Positions 9,584 to 19,145 of a stretch of DNA of 64,000 nucleotides are shown here, piece after piece (position 1 is the stretch's first letter; each line of letters opens with the position of its first letter). Below the pieces are notes generated by a model, which made no database searches, was not told the origin of the DNA, and saw only the letters and a program-made list of their open reading frames with translations. The position numbers and the translations under genes are program-made. The DNA comes from Thioalkalivibrio sp. ALE31 (GTDB lineage Bacteria; Pseudomonadota; Gammaproteobacteria; Ectothiorhodospirales; Ectothiorhodospiraceae): NCBI RefSeq assembly GCF_000377405.1, contig NZ_KB905024.1, positions 1 to 64,000 of the forward strand, given 5' to 3'.

Positions 9584-10105
9584 ATGGCGAACGACGCAAC
9601 CCAGTCCATCCACGATCCGGCCACGGCCGGCCAGGACCAGTACCTGACCTTCATCCTGGCCGAGGAGGAATACGGCGTGGACATCCTGCGGGTGCAGGAG
9701 ATCAAGGGCTGGGAACGGCCCACCCCGCTGCCCAACACCCCGGACTACATCCGCGGCGTGATCAACGTGCGCGGCATGATCGTGCCAATCATCGACATGC
9801 GCCTGCGCTTCGGCATGGAACCGATGGAGTACGGCCCCACCACCGTGGTGATCATGCTGCGGGTGATCAACGACGACCGCGAACGGGTGATGGGCGTGGT
9901 CGTGGATGCGGTCTCCGAGGTCTACAGCATCGGCGCAGACGACCTGCAGCCGGCCCCGGATTTCAGCACCCGGATCGGGATCGACTTCGTGCGCGGCCTG
10001 GCGACCGTCGACGAAAAAATGATCCTGATGCTGGACATCGACACCCTGCTAGGCCCGGGCCTGATCGCCAGCGAGGATGCCATCGCGGAAGGCGCACCGG
10101 CGTAG
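9584..10105 (+). CDS. cheW: chemotaxis coupling protein CheW
   Basis: This 173-residue protein is a single CheW/SH3-like domain that starts near residue 20 ([25 protein letters not shown]). It contains the conserved [17 protein letters not shown] segment. CheW bridges chemoreceptors and CheA. The ribosome site AAGGAG lies just upstream of the ATG. The about 18-residue N-terminal extension and C-terminal tail are unremarkable. Confidence 0.95.
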   Translation: MANDATQSIHDPATAGQDQYLTFILAEEEYGVDILRVQEIKGWERPTPLPNTPDYIRGVINVRGMIVPIIDMRLRFGMEPMEYGPTTVVIMLRVINDDRERVMGVVVDAVSEVYSIGADDLQPAPDFSTRIGIDFVRGLATVDEKMILMLDIDTLLGPGLIASEDAIAEGAPA

Positions 10106-10125
10106 CCCGGTCCCTCGACGGAATC

Positions 10126-10905
10126 ATGCGGACGATCGCAGTGATCAATCAGAAAGGGGGCGTCGGCAAGACGACCGTGACCCTGAACCTGTCGCATGCC
10201 CTGGCCCTGGCCGGGCATCGCGTGCTGGCGATCGACGCCGACCCGCAGGGGCATCTCTCCATGGCCTTCGGGCTGGAGGATCCCGCCGGACTGGACCAGG
10301 TCCTGCAGGGCGGCGCACGCCTGGAGGACGCCTTCAGCGAGGCCGGCAACGGCCTGCAGATCGTCGCCGCCGGGGAACAGCTTCAGGACGTCGAGAACCT
10401 GAACGAAGGCGGAGCCGAGCGGGGCTGGCGCCTGCAGAAGGCCCTGGACAGGCTGGAACAACCCTTCGATTTCGTGCTGATCGACTGCCCGCCCTCGGCT
10501 GGACTGCTGGGCATGAACGCGATCATCGCGGCCGACGAGATGCTGATCCCGGTGGCCGGCGACTTCCTCGCCCTGAACGGCCTGTCGCGTCTGATGCGCA
10601 TCCTTCAGGGCATCGAGGCGCGCCTGGGTACGAGCCGTCGCAAGTGGATCGTGCTGTCGCGCTTTGTCGAACAGCGCCGCCACGCCCGCGAGGTGCGCGA
10701 GCGCATCCGCGAACACTTCGCCGATGCCCTGCTGCCCACCACCATCCGCGAGTCGGTGGTGCTGGCCGAGAGCCCGAGCTTCGGGCAGACGATCTTCGAG
10801 TACCAGCCGCGCCACCGCGCGGCCGCGGACTTCCAGCAACTGGCCGCCGATCTGATCGCGGCCGGGGCACAAACCGACACCCGCCCGACGGCGGCACACG
10901 CCTGA
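10126..10905 (+). CDS. ParA-like ATPase of the chemosensory cluster (PpfA-type)
   Basis: This 259-residue ParA/MinD-superfamily ATPase has a deviant Walker [11 protein letters not shown] (8-17), followed by [11 protein letters not shown] and [15 protein letters not shown]. These motifs mark chromosome- or cargo-partitioning ATPases that cycle on DNA. The start ATG at 10126 immediately precedes the motif-bearing N-terminus; upstream in-frame sequence overlaps cheW. No parB accompanies it. The adjacent soluble receptor is the natural cargo, as with PpfA and TlpT of Rhodobacter sphaeroides, where the receptor N-terminus stimulates the ATPase. The likely role is even segregation of cytoplasmic chemosensory arrays at division. 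Confidence 0.85.
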   Translation: MRTIAVINQKGGVGKTTVTLNLSHALALAGHRVLAIDADPQGHLSMAFGLEDPAGLDQVLQGGARLEDAFSEAGNGLQIVAAGEQLQDVENLNEGGAERGWRLQKALDRLEQPFDFVLIDCPPSAGLLGMNAIIAADEMLIPVAGDFLALNGLSRLMRILQGIEARLGTSRRKWIVLSRFVEQRRHAREVRERIREHFADALLPTTIRESVVLAESPSFGQTIFEYQPRHRAAADFQQLAADLIAAGAQTDTRPTAAHA

Positions 10906-10931
10906 GCCGCGAGCCAGGGAGACCACGGGCC

Positions 10932-13193
10932 ATGACCGCACGCAAACGCAACAAGCTGGGCAACGACCCACTGGGCTGGATAGAGACGCCCGCCGGATCC
11001 AGCGAATCCGGCGAAGACGGCCGCCCGGAAGACGCCAAGGCCCAGGCCGGCGAGGCAGCGCTCGAGGCGGAAGCATCCAACTCGGGACCCACTACCGACA
11101 CCGCCCTGGCGCGGAAGACGGACAAACCCGCGCGCCGCCGTACCCCGTCGACGCGTAAAACGAACAAGCCAAGCGAGGAAACAGCAATGGCCGCCAATCC
11201 GAAAACCAACGTTGCCAGCAACGCGCCAGACGAACTGATGGACAGCCGCTTCATGCAGGCCGCCTGCGAGGATTCGCAGATGGCCGTGATGATGTGTGAT
11301 GCCGACATGAACATCATCTTTGCCAACCCGTCCGTGCTGTCCTTCCTGCGCGACCGGCGCGAGGCCATTCGCCAGGAATTTCCGGACTTCGACCCGGACA
11401 ACCTGGTCGGCCAGTCGATTGACCAGTTCCACAAGGATCCGTCGCATCAGCGCGCGATCCTGCAGAACCCGTCCATGCTGCCCTACACGGCGGAGATCGA
11501 GGTCGGCGGTATCGAGTTCAAGCTGCAGGCCTCCGGCATCACCGACGACCACGGCCAGATCATCGGCAACATGGTCGAGTGGCAGGACGTCACCGAGCTA
11601 AACGAGATGGAACGCGAACGCGCCCGCCTGCGTTCCGCCTTCAAGGGCGCGACCCAGGCCCAGGTGCTGACCGATGAACACCTGAAGGTCGTCTATGCCA
11701 ACCCCGCCGCGATGGATCTGCTGCGGGAACACCGTGCGGCGATCCAGGGGCTGGTCCGCGAGTTCGATCCGCTGAAGCCGCAGGGTTGCGACCTCTCCGA
11801 GCTCTATCAGGACGCCCCGCGCCCGCGCGGCAGCGACCGCCACACCCTGCCGGAGAAATACGCGCTGAAGGCCGCCGAACTGCAGATCGACCTGCACGCC
11901 ACCGAGCTGAAGGACGACGAAGGCGAATTCTCCGGCTACATGATCGAGATGTCGGATGTGACCGACCTGCGCATGGCCGAGAAGGACATCGACGACCTGA
12001 TCCGCGATGCGGCCCGGGGCAAGCTGGACCAGCGCCTGACACCAGATGACTACGACGGCTTCGTGAAGAACATCGCCGAAGGCGTGAACGAACTGCTGGA
12101 CGCGGTGGTGCCGCCGCTGCGCGAGGGCTCGCGGGTGATGCAGGCGATGTCCGAGGGCGACCTGACCGTACGCATGGAAGGGGACTTCAAGGGCGAATTC
12201 GCCGAGTTCCGCGACGCGATCCACACCTCGCTGGAGAACCTCGACCAGCTCGTGGGGCAGATCCTCGAGGGCGCCGGCAACGTCCGCTCGGCCTCGGCCG
12301 AGATCGCCCAGGGCAATACCGACCTGTCCCAGCGCACCGAAGAGCAGGCCTCCTCGCTGGAAGAAACGGCCTCTTCAATGGAAGAGATGACCTCCACGGT
12401 CAAGTCCAACGCGGACAACGCCAAGCAGGCCAATCAGCTGGCCAGCGCCGCGCGCGACAAGGCGCAGGAAGGCGGCGAGGTCGTGGACAAGGCAGTGACC
12501 GCGATGGGCGAGATCAATCAGTCGTCCAAGAAGATCGCCGACATCATCGGCGTGATCGACGAGATCGCCTTCCAGACCAACCTGCTGGCGCTGAACGCCG
12601 CCGTGGAGGCCGCCCGCGCCGGCGAACAGGGTCGCGGCTTCGCGGTGGTCGCCACCGAGGTGCGCAACCTGGCCCAGCGCAGCGCCCAGGCCGCCAAGGA
12701 GATCAAGACTCTGATCAACGACTCGGTGGAGCGCATTGGCGAGGGCAGCAAGCTGGTCGACAACTCCGGCAAGGCGCTGGAGGACATCGTCGAGTCGGTG
12801 AAGAAGGTCTCCGACATCATCGCCGAGATCGCGGCCGCCAGCGAGGAGCAGTCCACCGGCCTGGACGAGATCAACAAGGCCGTGACCCAGCTCGACGAGG
12901 TCACCCAGCAGAATGCCGCGCTGGTCGAGGAGGCCGCAGCCGCCAGCGAGTCGCTGGACGACCAGTCGCGCGAACTGCTCGAACTGATGAGCTTCTTCAA
13001 AGGCAAGCAGGCTGCGGCCGCTGGCCAGGCAATGAAGCAGCCGAGTGCGCGTCCGGCTCCGGCGGGCGCCGGTTCTCAGAGCGGTGCCGCTGCGCTCAAG
13101 CGTCCGACCTCGGGCGAAGGCAACGCCGCCACCAAGCGCCCAGACCCGGCACCCTCGCGCCAGGAGACCTCCGAAGAATGGGAGGAGTTCTGA
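10932..13193 (+). CDS. soluble PAS-PAS chemoreceptor with CheR-binding tail
   Basis: This 753-residue receptor has no membrane helix. A basic, low-complexity N-terminus (1-95, starting [16 protein letters not shown]) is followed by two PAS domains (about 105-222 and 230-345), HAMP-like helices (350-440) and a signalling coiled coil. The hairpin tip [19 protein letters not shown] is at 547-565. The last residues, EWEEF, match the CheR/CheB-tether pentapeptide (xWxxF). A second possible start, Met86 at 11187, has a better ribosome site, GAGGAA. I keep the longer form because the conserved-looking basic head is what a ParA partner would need; two isoforms are possible. Ligand and cofactor of the PAS domains are unknown. 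Confidence 0.88.
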   Translation: MTARKRNKLGNDPLGWIETPAGSSESGEDGRPEDAKAQAGEAALEAEASNSGPTTDTALARKTDKPARRRTPSTRKTNKPSEETAMAANPKTNVASNAPDELMDSRFMQAACEDSQMAVMMCDADMNIIFANPSVLSFLRDRREAIRQEFPDFDPDNLVGQSIDQFHKDPSHQRAILQNPSMLPYTAEIEVGGIEFKLQASGITDDHGQIIGNMVEWQDVTELNEMERERARLRSAFKGATQAQVLTDEHLKVVYANPAAMDLLREHRAAIQGLVREFDPLKPQGCDLSELYQDAPRPRGSDRHTLPEKYALKAAELQIDLHATELKDDEGEFSGYMIEMSDVTDLRMAEKDIDDLIRDAARGKLDQRLTPDDYDGFVKNIAEGVNELLDAVVPPLREGSRVMQAMSEGDLTVRMEGDFKGEFAEFRDAIHTSLENLDQLVGQILEGAGNVRSASAEIAQGNTDLSQRTEEQASSLEETASSMEEMTSTVKSNADNAKQANQLASAARDKAQEGGEVVDKAVTAMGEINQSSKKIADIIGVIDEIAFQTNLLALNAAVEAARAGEQGRGFAVVATEVRNLAQRSAQAAKEIKTLINDSVERIGEGSKLVDNSGKALEDIVESVKKVSDIIAEIAAASEEQSTGLDEINKAVTQLDEVTQQNAALVEEAAAASESLDDQSRELLELMSFFKGKQAAAAGQAMKQPSARPAPAGAGSQSGAAALKRPTSGEGNAATKRPDPAPSRQETSEEWEEF

Positions 13194-13213
13194 GGGTGGG
13201 GGACCGATGCTAG

Positions 13214-14035
13214 ATGGCCGCCTCCGATCGCCTGAGCGAGCGCGACTTCCGGCGCGTTGCCCGCCTGACGCAGGAACGCACCGGCATCATGCTCAACGAG
13301 AGCAAGAAGGAGCTGGTGTTCAGCCGGCTGTCGCGGCGGCTGCGCGTCCTCGGGCTGGAGGCCTTCGACACCTACCTGGACCGGGTCGAGGGCGGTGACG
13401 AGGCCGAGCTCGAGGAGTTCATCAACGCGCTGACCACCAACTTGACCGCGTTCTTCCGCGAAGCGCACCACTTCGACATGCTGGGCGGCCCGGTGCTCAA
13501 GGAGATGCGGCGACTCAACCCGGACGGCCCGCTGAAGGTCTGGTCGGCCGGGTGTTCCACCGGCGAGGAGCCCTATTCCATCGCGATGACCCTGGCCGAG
13601 GCCCTGCCGTCGCCGGAGGACGCACGCATCCTCGCCACCGATATTGACTCGCGCGTGGTCGAACATGCGGATGCCGGGGTGTATGAGGCCAAGCGCGTCA
13701 CCGGCATCCCGCAGGCACGCCAGAAACGCTGGCTGCTGCGCGGCAAGGGGGCCAACGAGGACCGGGTGAAGATCCGCGACGAGCTTCGCGCCATGGTGCA
13801 CTTTCGCCAGCTGAACCTGTTCGACCCCTGGCCGATGAAGGGTCCGCTGGACGTGATCTTCTGCCGCAACACGCTGATCTATTTCGACAAGCCAACCCAG
13901 AAGCAGCTGGTAGAACGCTTTGCGCAGCTGCTGCGACCGGAGGGCTACCTGTTCATCGGGCACTCGGAGTCGTTGTTCCGCGTGACCGAGGACTTTCGCC
14001 TGCTTGAACAGACGCTGTACCGGAGAGTCGCCTGA
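13214..14035 (+). CDS. cheR: chemoreceptor methyltransferase CheR
   Basis: This 273-residue S-adenosylmethionine-dependent glutamate O-methyltransferase has a helical N-terminal domain (about 1-75) and a Rossmann methyltransferase domain. The SAM motif is WSAGCSTGEEPYSIAM (near 115) and the late conserved segment is DVIFCRNTLIYF. It methylates the adjacent receptors and, by family knowledge, can dock on the EWEEF tail of the soluble receptor through its beta-subdomain. Its stop codon overlaps the cheD start by 1 nt. Confidence 0.95.
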   Translation: MAASDRLSERDFRRVARLTQERTGIMLNESKKELVFSRLSRRLRVLGLEAFDTYLDRVEGGDEAELEEFINALTTNLTAFFREAHHFDMLGGPVLKEMRRLNPDGPLKVWSAGCSTGEEPYSIAMTLAEALPSPEDARILATDIDSRVVEHADAGVYEAKRVTGIPQARQKRWLLRGKGANEDRVKIRDELRAMVHFRQLNLFDPWPMKGPLDVIFCRNTLIYFDKPTQKQLVERFAQLLRPEGYLFIGHSESLFRVTEDFRLLEQTLYRRVA

Positions 14036-14658
14036 TGTCCGCCCTGCCCCAGCTGCATGATGACGCCTTTGCGCACATCAATCGCTACTGGGACCGCGTG
14101 CACGCGTGCCCGGCCGCGAAGCTGCTGCCGGGGGAGTGCTACGTCTCGGTCTCGCCGACCGAACTGATCACCACGGTGCTGGGCTCCTGCGTGTCGGCCT
14201 GCGTGTGGTCGCCCAGCGCCGGCATCGGCGGCATGAACCACTTCATGCTGCCGGACGGCGCCCGCGACAGCGGCTGGGGACCGGCGGTGTCCAATGCCAC
14301 ACGCTACGGCACCCATGCGATGGAGTTCCTGATCAACGAGCTGCTGAAGCTGGGTGCGGAGCGAAGCGACCTGCGCGTGAAGATGTTCGGGGGTGGCCGC
14401 GTGATGGCCGGGATGAGCGACGTCGGCGCCGACAACATCGCCTTTCTGCGTCAGTTTCTGCGTGACGAGAACCTGGGGCTGGTGGCCGAAGACGTCGGCG
14501 GGCCGTGGCCACGCAAGGTCTTGTTTTTCCCCGGCTCCGGGCGGGTGCGGGTCAAAAAACTCGTGTCCCTGCACAACAACACCCTGCTCGAACGCGAGCA
14601 GGATTACCGTCGCCGCCTGCAGGACAACCCCCTGCAGGGCGACGTGGAGCTTTTCTAG
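14035..14658 (+). CDS. cheD: chemoreceptor glutamine deamidase CheD
   Basis: This 207-residue CheD carries the catalytic Cys in TTVLGSCVSACVW (Cys52) and the catalytic His in MNHFMLPDG (His69). It deamidates receptor glutamines to methylatable glutamates. Its C-terminus is GDVELF, the same hexapeptide that ends the membrane receptor-like protein two genes downstream. The cheB start follows the stop codon directly, so cheR, cheD and cheB are tightly coupled. Confidence 0.95.
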   Translation: MSALPQLHDDAFAHINRYWDRVHACPAAKLLPGECYVSVSPTELITTVLGSCVSACVWSPSAGIGGMNHFMLPDGARDSGWGPAVSNATRYGTHAMEFLINELLKLGAERSDLRVKMFGGGRVMAGMSDVGADNIAFLRQFLRDENLGLVAEDVGGPWPRKVLFFPGSGRVRVKKLVSLHNNTLLEREQDYRRRLQDNPLQGDVELF

Positions 14659-15738
14659 ATGTCTGCCACTGCCAAGCCCATCCGCGTCCTGGTCGTCGAC
14701 GATTCGGCCCTGATCCGCAAGCTTCTGACCGAGATCCTCTCCCAGGCCGCGGACATCGAGGTCGTGGCCACCGCCTCGGATCCTTTTGATGCGCGTACCA
14801 AGATCAAGCAGCACGAACCCGACGTGCTGACCCTCGACGTGGAGATGCCGAAGATGGACGGTATCACCTTCCTCCGCAACCTGATGCGCCTGCGCCCGAT
14901 GCCAGTGGTCATGGTCTCCTCGCTGACCGAGGAAGGCGCCGATGTGACCCTGGAGGCCCTGGAGGTGGGTGCCGTGGACTTTGTCACCAAGCCGAAGGTG
15001 GACGTCTCTGAAGCCTTGCAGGAGTACGCCGACGTCCTGATCGGCAAGGTGCGCACCGCCGCCGGCATCCGCCTGCAGGCCCGCAGCGCAACCCCGGCAG
15101 CAGCACCGCAGCGCCTCGGCTCCGCGGGCGCGGGGCGCTTCCGCACCACCGACCGGGTGATCGCCCTGGGGGCCTCGACGGGCGGCACCGAGGCCCTGCG
15201 CGAGGTGCTCATGGCCCTGCCGCCGGATGCCCCGGGCATCCTGATCACCCAGCACATCCCCTCCGGCTTCAGCCGTGCCTTCGCCGAGCGCATGGATCGC
15301 AATACCGCGCTCAGCGTGAAAGAGGCCGAGGACGGCGATATCGTGATGCCGGGACATGCGTTCGTTGCCCCGGGTACCGACTGCCACCTGCGGCTCGCGC
15401 GTGACGGCGCCCGCTACGTCTGCCGCCTGGACCGCAGCGGCCCGGTCAACCGCCATCGCCCCAGCGTGGATGTGCTGTTCGACTCGGCCGCGGAACAGGC
15501 CGGCGCCAATGTCGTGGCCGCCCTGCTGACTGGCATGGGCGATGACGGCGCGCGCGGCCTGAAGGCGCTTCGCGACGCCGGGGCCCACACCATCGCCCAG
15601 GACGAAAACACCAGCCTGGTCTGGGGCATGCCGGGCGAGGCGGTCAAGCTGGACGCTGCGGATCAGGTCCTGCCATTGGGCCGGATCGCCGCCGCGCTGA
15701 TCCGCGATCACCGCAACGCCGCCGCAGCCGGCGAATAG
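14659..15738 (+). CDS. cheB: chemotaxis methylesterase CheB
   Basis: This 359-residue protein joins an N-terminal receiver domain (1-125, phospho-acceptor Asp60 in [11 protein letters not shown]) to a C-terminal methylesterase domain. The catalytic residues are the Ser in [11 protein letters not shown] (near 173), the His in [16 protein letters not shown] (near 200) and the Asp in GMGDDGARG (near 295). It removes receptor methyl groups when phosphorylated by CheA. The start codon abuts the cheD stop. Confidence 0.95.
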   Translation: MSATAKPIRVLVVDDSALIRKLLTEILSQAADIEVVATASDPFDARTKIKQHEPDVLTLDVEMPKMDGITFLRNLMRLRPMPVVMVSSLTEEGADVTLEALEVGAVDFVTKPKVDVSEALQEYADVLIGKVRTAAGIRLQARSATPAAAPQRLGSAGAGRFRTTDRVIALGASTGGTEALREVLMALPPDAPGILITQHIPSGFSRAFAERMDRNTALSVKEAEDGDIVMPGHAFVAPGTDCHLRLARDGARYVCRLDRSGPVNRHRPSVDVLFDSAAEQAGANVVAALLTGMGDDGARGLKALRDAGAHTIAQDENTSLVWGMPGEAVKLDAADQVLPLGRIAAALIRDHRNAAAAGE

Positions 15739-15749
15739 GAGCCACCGAC

Positions 15750-16949
15750 ATGGACGACCGCATGCAATGGCTGACCCGTGACGCCACCCTGAAGGGGCTG
15801 GCGCTCGCCCTCACCGCCTTGCTCCTGATCGCGGCGATCGGCGCCGGACTGAATGGCGCCGGCTGGGCCGCGCTGGGGAGCATGATCCTGGCGGGGCCGG
15901 CGATCCTGCTGGTCGCGGGACTGCACTGGCGCGGGCGGGTCGCGGGTCCCGAACCGGGCGAGTCTACGGTCGGGGACCAGCCCACCGGCGGGGGCGAACT
16001 GTCGGACGAACTGGACCAGGCCATGCGCTTCGAACTGGAACAGCTGGAGGGCGAGATCGGCCGCCAGCGCGGGCTGATCGCCGATGCCGTACAGGAACTG
16101 GGCTCCAGCTTCAACGAGATGCACGAGATCGCCGGGCGCCAGACGGAGCTGATGACCAGCGACGTTGCGCGCGAGGGCGACGACGACCAGGATATGACCC
16201 ATGCCGAGGTCATCACCGAGCTGACCCGAAAGTCGGACGAGACCCTGCAGATGCTCATCGACACCCTGGTGCAGATCAGCCGCCAGAGCGTGGAGAGCGC
16301 CCACCACATAGAGGACATGAGCCAGCACATGGACGGAGTGTTCAAGCTGCTGGACAGCGCCGGCGCGATCGCCGGGCAGACCAACCTGCTGGCGCTCAAC
16401 GCCAGTATCGAGGCAGCGCGCGCTGGCGAGGCCGGACGCGGCTTCTCGGTGGTCGCCGACGAGGTCCGCACGCTGTCGCAGCGTTCCGCGACCTTTCACG
16501 ACGATATCCGCAAGCAGATCGACCAGGCCCGCGAATCGATCAGCAAGGTCCACGGAACCGTGCACGACATGGCCTCGCGCGACATGAGCGACAGCATGAG
16601 CGAGAAGGAGCGCATGGCCCGATTATTGGCCTATGCGCAGCGCGCAACGGACGAGCTCGACGCACGTATCCGCGAGGAGGCCGATTTGAGCGCACGCATG
16701 AACGACGCGGTCGCCACCGCCGTGCGCTCGTTGCAGTTCGAGGACATTGCCCGGCAGTCACTTGGCACCGCCGAGGAGGCCGTGGCCCACCTGCAGGAGC
16801 TTCGGGCCATTCTGCACGAGACCCGCGCCACCGAGGATGCGCATGCCATGGCCGCCCGCGTACGCGAGTGGCGCAACCGCCGCCAGGAGAACTACCACCG
16901 CACTGTGGACCAGCAGAACATGGGTACGGGCGACGTGGAATTGTTCTGA
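15750..16949 (+). CDS. membrane-anchored receptor-like signalling protein with GDVELF tail
   Basis: This 399-residue protein has two close N-terminal membrane helices (about 16-35 and 40-57) with almost no periplasmic loop. A cytoplasmic region follows with a short receptor-type hairpin, [19 protein letters not shown] (near 209-227). It lacks a HAMP domain and external sensor, and the signalling coiled coil is short. The C-terminal part has further helices ([21 protein letters not shown]). It ends in GDVELF, identical to the CheD tail. AGGAG at 15738-15742 precedes the start. It is probably a scaffold or internal sensor tied to this cluster rather than a classical ligand receptor. Confidence 0.8.
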   Translation: MDDRMQWLTRDATLKGLALALTALLLIAAIGAGLNGAGWAALGSMILAGPAILLVAGLHWRGRVAGPEPGESTVGDQPTGGGELSDELDQAMRFELEQLEGEIGRQRGLIADAVQELGSSFNEMHEIAGRQTELMTSDVAREGDDDQDMTHAEVITELTRKSDETLQMLIDTLVQISRQSVESAHHIEDMSQHMDGVFKLLDSAGAIAGQTNLLALNASIEAARAGEAGRGFSVVADEVRTLSQRSATFHDDIRKQIDQARESISKVHGTVHDMASRDMSDSMSEKERMARLLAYAQRATDELDARIREEADLSARMNDAVATAVRSLQFEDIARQSLGTAEEAVAHLQELRAILHETRATEDAHAMAARVREWRNRRQENYHRTVDQQNMGTGDVELF

Positions 16950-17052
16950 GGTTTTGCCGTCGAATCCTCCCAGTCCCCCGTTGTTCGACAAGGGGAACGC
17001 ATCCGAATCCAGCCGGGTATGAAGAAGCCCGCCAGAGCGCCAGGAAACGCAC

Positions 17053-17358
17053 ATGAGTATCGAGCAGCACACCTCCGACGACGGCAAGGAAGTCCGCATC
17101 CGGGTCAAGGGCCGGTTCGACTTCGAGCAGCACCAGGATTTCCGCGCCGCCTACCGCGACACCGGCGGGACCGGCGTGCGCTACATCGTCGACCTCGCCC
17201 ATACCGAGTACATGGACAGCTCCGCACTCGGCATGCTGCTCCTGCTGCGCGAACACGCCGGCGGCGAGTTCTCCGACGTCAGCATCACCGGTGCCTCGGA
17301 GGGCGTGCGCAAGGTACTGGACATCGCCAATTTTGGCCGCCTGTTCCGCATCCAGTAA
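17053..17358 (+). CDS. STAS anti-anti-sigma-type protein (HsbA-like)
   Basis: This 101-residue single STAS domain keeps the phosphorylatable serine motif as EYMDSSALGMLLLLRE (Ser near 56-57). It immediately precedes a gene for a receiver-phosphatase-kinase protein, the pairing seen for HsbA and HsbR of Pseudomonas aeruginosa. There HsbA switches partners between an anti-sigma factor and a diguanylate cyclase according to its phosphorylation. The same switching role is inferred here from gene order and domain match. Confidence 0.82.
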   Translation: MSIEQHTSDDGKEVRIRVKGRFDFEQHQDFRAAYRDTGGTGVRYIVDLAHTEYMDSSALGMLLLLREHAGGEFSDVSITGASEGVRKVLDIANFGRLFRIQ

Positions 17359-17366
17359 CCGGCCCC

Positions 17367-19145
17367 GTGGACGACACCGCCCCCGAGCCGCGCTCGACCC
17401 CGCCCGGTGACCTGATCTCCGGCGAAGGCCGAGTACTGGTCGCCGACGACGACCCGCACAACCGGCGACTGCTGCGCATGATGCTGGTGGGCGCCGGCTA
17501 CGAGGTGCGCGAGGCCTCGGATGGCCGGACGGCCCTGCAGGCCTGCCGGGAACAGGCACCCGACCTGATCCTGATGGACGTGATGATGCCGCTGATGGAC
17601 GGCTATGAGGCGACGTCCCGGATCAAGGCGGAGATGGGGGCCCACTTCATTCCGGTGATCTTCCTGACCGCGCTGGACGACGAGAACGCGCTGCTGCGGG
17701 CGATCGAATCGGGCGGCGACGACTTCCTAAGCAAGCCGCTGAACCTCGCGATCCTGAAGGCGAAGATCCACGCGATGGAGCGCCTGCGCGACCTGCACAC
17801 TGGCCTGCAAAGCCGCAACGCCGCCCTGCTCCGCGCCCAGGCGCGCCAGGCCTGGGAGGAGGAGACCGCCGAAACCCTGTTCTCGCGCGCGATCACCCGC
17901 CGCAACCGCGGGCTGGACCGACTGCAGCTGCATCGCTGCGCGGCCTCCACCTTCAGCGGCGACGTGGTGCTGTCCGACTACACCCCCGACGGGGCCCTGC
18001 GCGTGCTGGTGGGCGACTTCACCGGCCACGGCCTCAGCGCGGCGATCGGCACCTACCCGGTCAGCGAGACCTTCCACACCCTGACGCAGGTGGGCGTGGA
18101 TGACCAGGAGCTGCTGCACGAGCTCAACCATGTGTTGCACGACTTCCTGCCTGCGGCGATGTTCATGGGCGCCCTGCTGGCCACCTTCTCCGCCGACGGA
18201 AGCCGCGTCCGGCTGTGGAACGGCGGCATGCCGGACGCCTGGCTTTGCAACGCGCGCCAGGACCGGGTCCGGCGCATCCAGTCCCGGGCCATGCCCTTGG
18301 GCATCCTCGCCCGGCTGGACCTCGACACCGGGGCACGCAGCTACGAACTCGACGACGGCGACTGGCTGACGCTGGTCAGCGACGGCGTGCTCGAAGCCAC
18401 CGATATCGCCGGAACGGCCTTTGGCGAGGACGCAATCCTTCGCCACTGCCAGGCCGGCGAATCGGCCGGGACCGCCTTCGAGCGCATCCGCGAGGCACTG
18501 GATACCCACTGTGGCGACCAGACGCCGGCCGACGACATGACTCTGGTGACCATCGACTGCAGCCCGGGCGTGGTCACCGAGAGCGAACGACCGCAGAGCC
18601 ACGAGCTTCGGGGCACGCTGCGCTGGTCCCTGGAGGCCAGCGACCAGCGCCTCGCCGAAGTCGACCTGGTCGGCGCAGCGCGCAGCCAGCTGCTCGAATG
18701 GCTGCCGAACCTGGGAGGGGGCCATGCCGAAGCCCTGCAGACCGTGATTGCGGAGCTGTGCAACAACGCCTTCGAACACGGCGTCCTGCGGCTGGACTCC
18801 GGCATGAAGGCCACGGTGGAGGGCTTCGAGCAGTACTATCACCAGCGCGCCGCGGCCCTGAGCGACATCCGCGGCCGGATCGCCCTCTCCCTGCGCTACC
18901 GCCCGCTGGACGGCCAGCACTGCATCCGCATCCGCGTGCGCGACAGCGGACCGGGCTTCGACCACCAGCGGATTCAGGAGGCCCTGGAGGGCCGCGGCGA
19001 CCAGCGCCTGTGGGGGCGCGGACTGACTCTGGTGCGCCAGCTGTGCGAACAGGTGCGCTATCACGGCAGCGGCAACCGGGTCGAGGCGGACTACCGCTGG
19101 CAAGCGGACCCCGACGCCCAGCGCGAATCCGGCGATACGCCATGA
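17367..19145 (+). CDS. response regulator with PP2C phosphatase and HATPase kinase domains (HsbR-like)
   Basis: This 592-residue protein starts at GTG 17367, 8 nt after the STAS gene. Domains in order are a receiver (about 20-140, phospho-acceptor Asp71 in LILMDVMMPLMDG), a coiled-coil linker, a SpoIIE-type PP2C phosphatase (about 190-390, VGDFTGHGLSAAIGT and TPADDMTLVTID) and a GHKL/anti-sigma-type ATPase (about 430-590, AELCNNAFEHGVL and RVRDSGPGF). This combination allows opposing phosphatase and kinase action on the adjacent STAS protein. It ends in an ATGA overlap with the next gene. Confidence 0.88.
   Translation: MDDTAPEPRSTPPGDLISGEGRVLVADDDPHNRRLLRMMLVGAGYEVREASDGRTALQACREQAPDLILMDVMMPLMDGYEATSRIKAEMGAHFIPVIFLTALDDENALLRAIESGGDDFLSKPLNLAILKAKIHAMERLRDLHTGLQSRNAALLRAQARQAWEEETAETLFSRAITRRNRGLDRLQLHRCAASTFSGDVVLSDYTPDGALRVLVGDFTGHGLSAAIGTYPVSETFHTLTQVGVDDQELLHELNHVLHDFLPAAMFMGALLATFSADGSRVRLWNGGMPDAWLCNARQDRVRRIQSRAMPLGILARLDLDTGARSYELDDGDWLTLVSDGVLEATDIAGTAFGEDAILRHCQAGESAGTAFERIREALDTHCGDQTPADDMTLVTIDCSPGVVTESERPQSHELRGTLRWSLEASDQRLAEVDLVGAARSQLLEWLPNLGGGHAEALQTVIAELCNNAFEHGVLRLDSGMKATVEGFEQYYHQRAAALSDIRGRIALSLRYRPLDGQHCIRIRVRDSGPGFDHQRIQEALEGRGDQRLWGRGLTLVRQLCEQVRYHGSGNRVEADYRWQADPDAQRESGDTP

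Noticed and set aside
10077-10931. N-terminal extension of the soluble receptor to 1038 residues
   Set aside because: The extra part is an out-of-frame reading of the ParA-like gene. ATG 10932 and ATG 11187 are the only sensible starts.
17019-17366. N-terminal extension of the HsbR-like protein across the STAS gene
   Set aside because: The extension overlaps the STAS gene in another frame. GTG 17367 lies 8 nt after the STAS stop and directly before the receiver domain.
18215-19141. Extension of the GGDEF-EAL protein into the HsbR-like gene
   Set aside because: It overlaps the conserved PP2C and ATPase domains in another frame. The ATGA overlap at 19142 is a normal coupled start.
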